Shown: positions 60,575 through 64,000 of the stretch, one piece after another
Layout: each line of letters begins with the position of its first letter
Position numbering within the stretch: the stretch's first letter is position 1
NCBI RefSeq assembly: GCF_020687545.1
Contig: NZ_JAJEQX010000002.1
Span: 145,078 to 209,077, forward strand
Reading direction: 5' to 3'
Length of the DNA: 64,000 bases
Source: Ruminococcus turbiniformis
Lineage (GTDB): Bacteria; Bacillota; Clostridia; Lachnospirales; Lachnospiraceae
Notes under the pieces: model-generated
The model's input: only the letters and a program-made list of their open reading frames with translations
The model's database searches: none
What the model was told of the DNA's origin: nothing
Program-made: the position numbers and the translations under genes

Positions 60575-61893
60575 AATAATTCTCCTATCAGGTCATAGTC
60601 TAACGCTCCGGTGATCTTCACTCTCGCAAAATCGCCGGACATAAGTTCCTCATCTGTATTGATAAAAATCAGTCCGTCCACATTCGGGGCATCCCGGTAC
60701 GTCCGTCCCACATATGCGTTCTCGTCCGCCACCTTCCCCTCGATCATGACGAGCACCTCACGGCCCACCATCTTCTCTTCGTTGTCGAAGGCGATCTCCT
60801 GCTGAAGCTCCATCAGCTCCGCCTGGCGGTCAAGCTTTGTCTCCTCATCGATCTGGTCCGGCATCTCCGCCGCCGGCGTTCCCTCCTCCGGCGAGTAGGT
60901 GAACACGCCCAGCCGGTCGAACTCCATCTCATCCACAAAGGCGCAGAGCTCCTCGTGCTCTTCCTGCGTCTCCCCCGGGAATCCGGTGATCAGCGTTGTC
61001 CTCAGGCAGATATCCGGAATCTCTTTTCTCAGCTTTCCGATGATCTCTGTCAGTTCCGCCTTCGACGTCCTTCTTCCCATGCGCTTTAAGATCCGGTCGC
61101 ACGCGTGCTGGATCGGAAGATCCAGATAGCTGCAGACTTTCGGCTCCTCTTTTATCGTCTGAATGAGCTCGTCGGTGATCTCCTCGGGATAACAGTAGAG
61201 GATGCGGATCCAGCGCAGGCCGCTTATCTTACAGAGTTCTTTCAGCAGTGCGGGGAGCGCTTTCTTCCCGTACAGATCCATTCCGTAGAGGGTGGTCTCC
61301 TGGGCTACGAGGATCAGCTCCTTTACCCCCTGGTCCGCAAGCTCCCGCGCCTCCGCCACAAGCCGCTCCATGGGAACGCTGCGGAAATTTCCGCGGATCT
61401 TCGGAATGATACAGTAAGTGCAGTGCTTGTCACACCCCTCCGCAATCTTTAAGTAGGCGAAATGTCCGCCTGTCGTGACAAGCCGTTTCGTATCCGGCAG
61501 GGGCAGGGCGTCCGTATCGGCGAGCATCACCTCGTGTCTCCCTGCCAGCGCCTCGTCCACAGCGTCCAGAATCCGGTCGTAGGCGGTCGTTCCGAGCACC
61601 TCGTCCACCTCCGGGATCTCGTCCATGATCTCCTGCCTGTACCTCTCCGCCAGGCACCCGGTGACGATCAGCGCCTTCGCGCTTCCGCTCTTTCTGTATT
61701 CCGCCATCTCGAGGATATTCTGGATGCTTTCTTCCTTCGCGTCGTGGATGAAACAGCATGTGTTGATTACGATAATATCCGCCTCTGTCTCATCGTCCGT
61801 CATCTCATAGCCCCGCGACGCAAGAAGTCCGAGCATGACTTCCGTATCCACAAGATTCTTGTCGCAGCCAAGTGAGATAAACAGTATCTTCAT
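60571..61893 (-). CDS. rimO: ribosomal protein S12 methylthiotransferase RimO
   Basis: RimO is a radical-SAM enzyme that adds a methylthio group to an Asp of ribosomal protein S12. The 440-residue protein has the N-terminal UPF0004 domain with the auxiliary cluster ligands (ISLGCDKNLVDTE, NTCCFIHDAKEES), the radical-SAM motif EGCDKHCTYCIIP (residues about 148-160) and a C-terminal TRAM domain. GGAGG precedes the ATG. It is first in a rimO-pgsA-cinA operon, a common Firmicute order. Confidence 0.96.
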   Translation of the reverse strand: MKILFISLGCDKNLVDTEVMLGLLASRGYEMTDDETEADIIVINTCCFIHDAKEESIQNILEMAEYRKSGSAKALIVTGCLAERYRQEIMDEIPEVDEVLGTTAYDRILDAVDEALAGRHEVMLADTDALPLPDTKRLVTTGGHFAYLKIAEGCDKHCTYCIIPKIRGNFRSVPMERLVAEARELADQGVKELILVAQETTLYGMDLYGKKALPALLKELCKISGLRWIRILYCYPEEITDELIQTIKEEPKVCSYLDLPIQHACDRILKRMGRRTSKAELTEIIGKLRKEIPDICLRTTLITGFPGETQEEHEELCAFVDEMEFDRLGVFTYSPEEGTPAAEMPDQIDEETKLDRQAELMELQQEIAFDNEEKMVGREVLVMIEGKVADENAYVGRTYRDAPNVDGLIFINTDEELMSGDFARVKITGALDYDLIGELL

Positions 61894-61911
61894 ATTGTTA
61901 TACCTCCATTA

Positions 61912-61942
61912 CAAAAAGGCAGATACCGCATGTGCATCTGCC
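61912..61942 (-). terminator. terminator after rpoZ
   Basis: In the minus direction GGCAGAT pairs with ATCTGCC around an 11-nt loop, followed by TTTTTGT. Confidence 0.88.
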
Positions 61943-61962
61943 CTGTCTTTTCTATGACGTTC

Positions 61963-62208
61963 TTACTCGCTGTCCGTGTTCTCTGCCATGATCTTCAGTT
62001 TTCCCTGATTCAGCTCATCGATGGCAATGGAGAGCGGTTTCTCTCCGACTTTGGCGTCCACAAGCGGAAGGTCGCCTCCGATCAGCTGTCTCGCCCGCTT
62101 GGATGTCGCCATGACGATGGAATAACGGCTGTTGACTACTTTTGTCTCCCCTTCCTCCACGTCTTTGTTGACTACTTTCATCAGATCCGTATAAGATGGA
62201 TGCAGCAT
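61963..62208 (-). CDS. rpoZ: DNA-directed RNA polymerase omega subunit
   Basis: Omega supports assembly and stability of RNA polymerase by holding beta-prime. The 81-residue product has the family core SRYSIVMATSKRARQLI and the later PLSIAIDELNQGKL. It starts 2 nt after the gmk stop, and the order yicC-gmk-rpoZ is standard in Firmicutes. The N-terminus (MLHPSYTDLMKVVNK) is typical for clostridial omega. Confidence 0.95.
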   Translation of the reverse strand: MLHPSYTDLMKVVNKDVEEGETKVVNSRYSIVMATSKRARQLIGGDLPLVDAKVGEKPLSIAIDELNQGKLKIMAENTDSE

Positions 62209-62210
62209 AT

Positions 62211-62846
62211 TTACTCTTCTCCTTTCATTCTCTCCAAATCTTCTTTTATATTTTTCATGAATTCTTCATTGCGGAAGCTTCTCTTATGTTCTCCGCGGAT
62301 GATGTCGTGCATTTCCTCCACACACCGGTCGAGCTCGTCGTTTACGATCAGGTAGTCATAACGGTCCATACCTTCCGCCTCCTCGCATGCCCGGTTCATT
62401 CTTGAGCGGATCACATCCATTGTCTCTGTCCCCCGGCCCACAAGACGCTTTTCAAGCTCCGCGGCGCTCGGCGGCGTGACAAAGAGAAGAAGCGTGTCGG
62501 GGAATGCTTCCTTTACCTTAAGCGCACCCTGGATCTCAATCTCCAGGATCACGTCTTTTCCTTCCGAAAGTTTCTCCTCCACGTACTTTTTCGGCGTACC
62601 ATAGTAATTTTCCACGTATTTAGCATACTCTATCAGTTCGCCTTTGGCAATCATTTTTTCAAATTCGTCCTTCGAGACAAAGAAGTACTCTCTTCCGTCC
62701 TCTTCTCCCGGACGGGGCTGACGCGTGGTCGCTGACACCGACAGCGCGTAAGCGTCGGGATAGCGCGCAAGCAGCTCCTTCATCAGTGTTCCCTTGCCCG
62801 ATCCGGAAAACCCGGACACAACAGTCAGTATGCCTTTTCCGTTCAT
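62211..62846 (-). CDS. gmk: guanylate kinase
   Basis: Gmk phosphorylates GMP to GDP. The 211-residue protein shows the P-loop SGFSGSGKGTL (where most have SGPSGxGKxT), the GMP-binding segment SVSATTRQPRPGE and EYFFVSKDEF, the lid region and ILEIEIQGALKVK. I chose the ATG at 62846 (protein starts MNGKGIL) after AGGGGG. The final 20 residues are basic and acidic and slightly longer than in Escherichia coli. It follows yicC by 19 bp. Confidence 0.97.
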   Translation of the reverse strand: MNGKGILTVVSGFSGSGKGTLMKELLARYPDAYALSVSATTRQPRPGEEDGREYFFVSKDEFEKMIAKGELIEYAKYVENYYGTPKKYVEEKLSEGKDVILEIEIQGALKVKEAFPDTLLLFVTPPSAAELEKRLVGRGTETMDVIRSRMNRACEEAEGMDRYDYLIVNDELDRCVEEMHDIIRGEHKRSFRNEEFMKNIKEDLERMKGEE

Positions 62847-62865
62847 GTTCTTCCCCCTTTTCCCG

Positions 62866-63744
62866 TCACTCAATGTTCTGGATCTGTTCCCGGATCTTCT
62901 CAATCTCCGTCTTTAAGCTGATGGCGTGGTTTGAGACTTCCAGGTCGTTTGCCTTGGACAGGATCGTGTTCGCCTCACGGTTCATCTCCTGGGCGATAAA
63001 GTCAAGCTTGCGGCCGATCCCCTCGCTCTCCTCCAGCGTGTTTCTCATGTGCTGGATATGGCTTTTGAGCCGCACAACCTCCTCGTCCGTGCAGATCTTG
63101 TCCGCAAAGAGAATGACCTCGGAAGCGATTCTGCTCTCTTCGATCTGCGTGTCGGATAAGAGTTCCTTCATCTTCTCCTCCAGCTTTGCGCGGTACTCCG
63201 CCACGATCTGCGGGGAACGCTCCTCGATGAAGACGATCTGCTCACTTAAAATGTCAAGCTTTGAGAGGATATCGCTCTTTAAATTCTCCCCTTCCGCTGT
63301 CCTCGTCTCCACGAACTGATCGAGAGCGCCTGTGAGAGCTTCTTTAAGTCCGTTCCAGAGTTCCTCCTCGTCCTCGGTCTGCTCCTCCATGGAAAACACT
63401 TCCGGATACCGGGAGAGCGTGGAGACTTTCACGTCGTTATCCAGTCCGAACTCTTCCGACATCTGCCTGAGATATTTCAGGTACTCTGCTGCCAGAGCCC
63501 CGTTGTATTTCACCGAGACCTGGGACTGGGAGAGGTCCTCATAGCTGATGAAGATGTCCACTTTTCCCCTGCTGGCGTAGGACTTCAGAAGCGTCCGGAT
63601 CGCAGTCTCAAAGAAATTAAGCTTCTTCGGCATCCGGATATTCACATCGAGGTAGCGGTGGTTCACGCTTTTCATCTCAACCGTGAATTTTCTTGATTCC
63701 TTCTGGATCTCACATCTGCCGAAACCGGTCATACTTTTTATCAT
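62866..63744 (-). CDS. YicC/YloC-family endoribonuclease
   Basis: A 292-residue protein of the YicC family, whose members have been described as endoribonucleases that degrade small RNAs or mRNA. It starts MIKSMTGFGRCEI, the family hallmark, followed by EMKSVNHRYLDVNIRMPKKL; the C-terminal DUF1732 part contains GRKLDFIAQEMNREANTILSKAND. The middle is predicted helical. It is the first gene of yicC-gmk-rpoZ and has a strong promoter. Confidence 0.95.
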   Translation of the reverse strand: MIKSMTGFGRCEIQKESRKFTVEMKSVNHRYLDVNIRMPKKLNFFETAIRTLLKSYASRGKVDIFISYEDLSQSQVSVKYNGALAAEYLKYLRQMSEEFGLDNDVKVSTLSRYPEVFSMEEQTEDEEELWNGLKEALTGALDQFVETRTAEGENLKSDILSKLDILSEQIVFIEERSPQIVAEYRAKLEEKMKELLSDTQIEESRIASEVILFADKICTDEEVVRLKSHIQHMRNTLEESEGIGRKLDFIAQEMNREANTILSKANDLEVSNHAISLKTEIEKIREQIQNIE

Positions 63745-63783
63745 GTCTTATTCATCCTCTGTGCTTTTTTGATATCTGAATTA

Positions 63784-63812
63784 TTATACCCTCTGTCCGC
63801 CAAATGGTCAAC
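63784..63812 (-). promoter_or_regulatory. sigma-A promoter of yicC-gmk-rpoZ
   Basis: TTGACC (63807-63812), 17 bp, TATAAT (63784-63789), about 40 bp before the yicC ATG. Confidence 0.88.
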
Positions 63813-63840
63813 AGGTCTTTTTCCCTCCCGGGAGTTGTGT

Positions 63841-63940
63841 TATACTGATATCCGCAGGCTTTATTTCTGTATGCGGGAGTTTGACAGTTGAAGAATAAGA
63901 AAAATACTTGCAGGCCGCATAAAGCCTGTACTTTTTTTGT
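63841..63940 (+). ncRNA. candidate small RNA or terminator-controlled leader
   Basis: On the plus strand an extended -10 (TGT before TATACT at 63841-63846) could start a transcript near 63852. It contains a CCGCA/TGCGG hairpin, and ends at CAGGC/GCCTG (63911-63928) followed by seven T. The segment 63855-63864 is perfectly complementary to 63919-63928, the 3' arm of that terminator, so two exclusive folds are possible. A further TATAAT at 63985-63990 belongs to whatever lies beyond the window. No protein-coding frame is evident in this stretch. Confidence 0.4.
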
Positions 63941-64000
63941 CAAATTTCTTATTTTATTATCTAGTAATATTTAGTGATATATGATATAATCAATACAGAG

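Overview
The window looks like chromosomal DNA of a spore-forming anaerobic Firmicute, most like a gut Lachnospiraceae (Clostridium cluster XIVa). The evidence is SpoIIP and the germination protease Gpr, the Bacillus/Clostridium gene order rimP-nusA-rnpM-ylxQ-infB-rbfA-nrnA-truB-ribF-rpsO-pnp, Shine-Dalgarno sites of the AGGAGG type, many sigma-A promoters with 17-bp spacers, TTG and GTG starts, and an oxygen-sensitive gene set. The family name is inference from gene content.

Region 1 (1-26.6 kb) is mostly core and almost all on the minus strand: mutS (cut by the window edge), a small CmpB-type membrane protein, rarA, pnp, rpsO, ribF, truB, nrnA, rbfA, infB, ylxQ, rnpM, nusA and rimP, then a type II topoisomerase pair (ParC/ParE-like, not next to an origin), spoIIP, gpr, rpsT (plus strand), a phosphoribosyltransferase, a MATE transporter and ilvC-ilvN. 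Several leaders look regulated: a long stem before pnp, a terminator-like hairpin before rimP, and three operator-like repeats plus hairpins before ilvN.

Region 2 (26.8-34.5 kb) holds an ABC-F ATPase, bioY under a textbook BirA-type operator, an envelope operon (GT2, papain-like protein, flippase-like protein), two small or membrane proteins and a degenerate tyrosine recombinase.

Region 3 (about 34.57-53.34 kb) is a decayed mobile element. It is bounded by an imperfect inverted repeat of 36 bp and contains a serine recombinase without its catalytic N-terminus plus relaxase and replication-protein fragments. Its cargo is a complete transport cassette (TetR, one polypeptide fusing both ECF ATPases to EcfT, an MptD-like S component, and two ABC half-transporters) facing a minus-strand operon of methyltransferases, alpha/beta hydrolases and thiazoline-carboxylate-hydrolase-like proteins, controlled by a second TetR. 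Several operon genes carry internal deletions or are fused remnants. I read this as an uptake-and-processing system for an unknown small molecule, possibly a thiazoline-containing metallophore. This is the best candidate here for an undescribed system.

Region 4 (53.35-64 kb) returns to chromosome: an aldo/keto reductase with ferredoxin domain, an SPFH protein with a ribbon-helix-helix partner, a flavodoxin-like gene remnant, an AraC regulator, an uncharacterised GGGtGRT protein with its NifU-like partner, then cinA (C-terminal type), pgsA, rimO, rpoZ, gmk and yicC. The last 200 bp hold a possible plus-strand small RNA or leader. I saw no rRNA, tRNA or CRISPR array.
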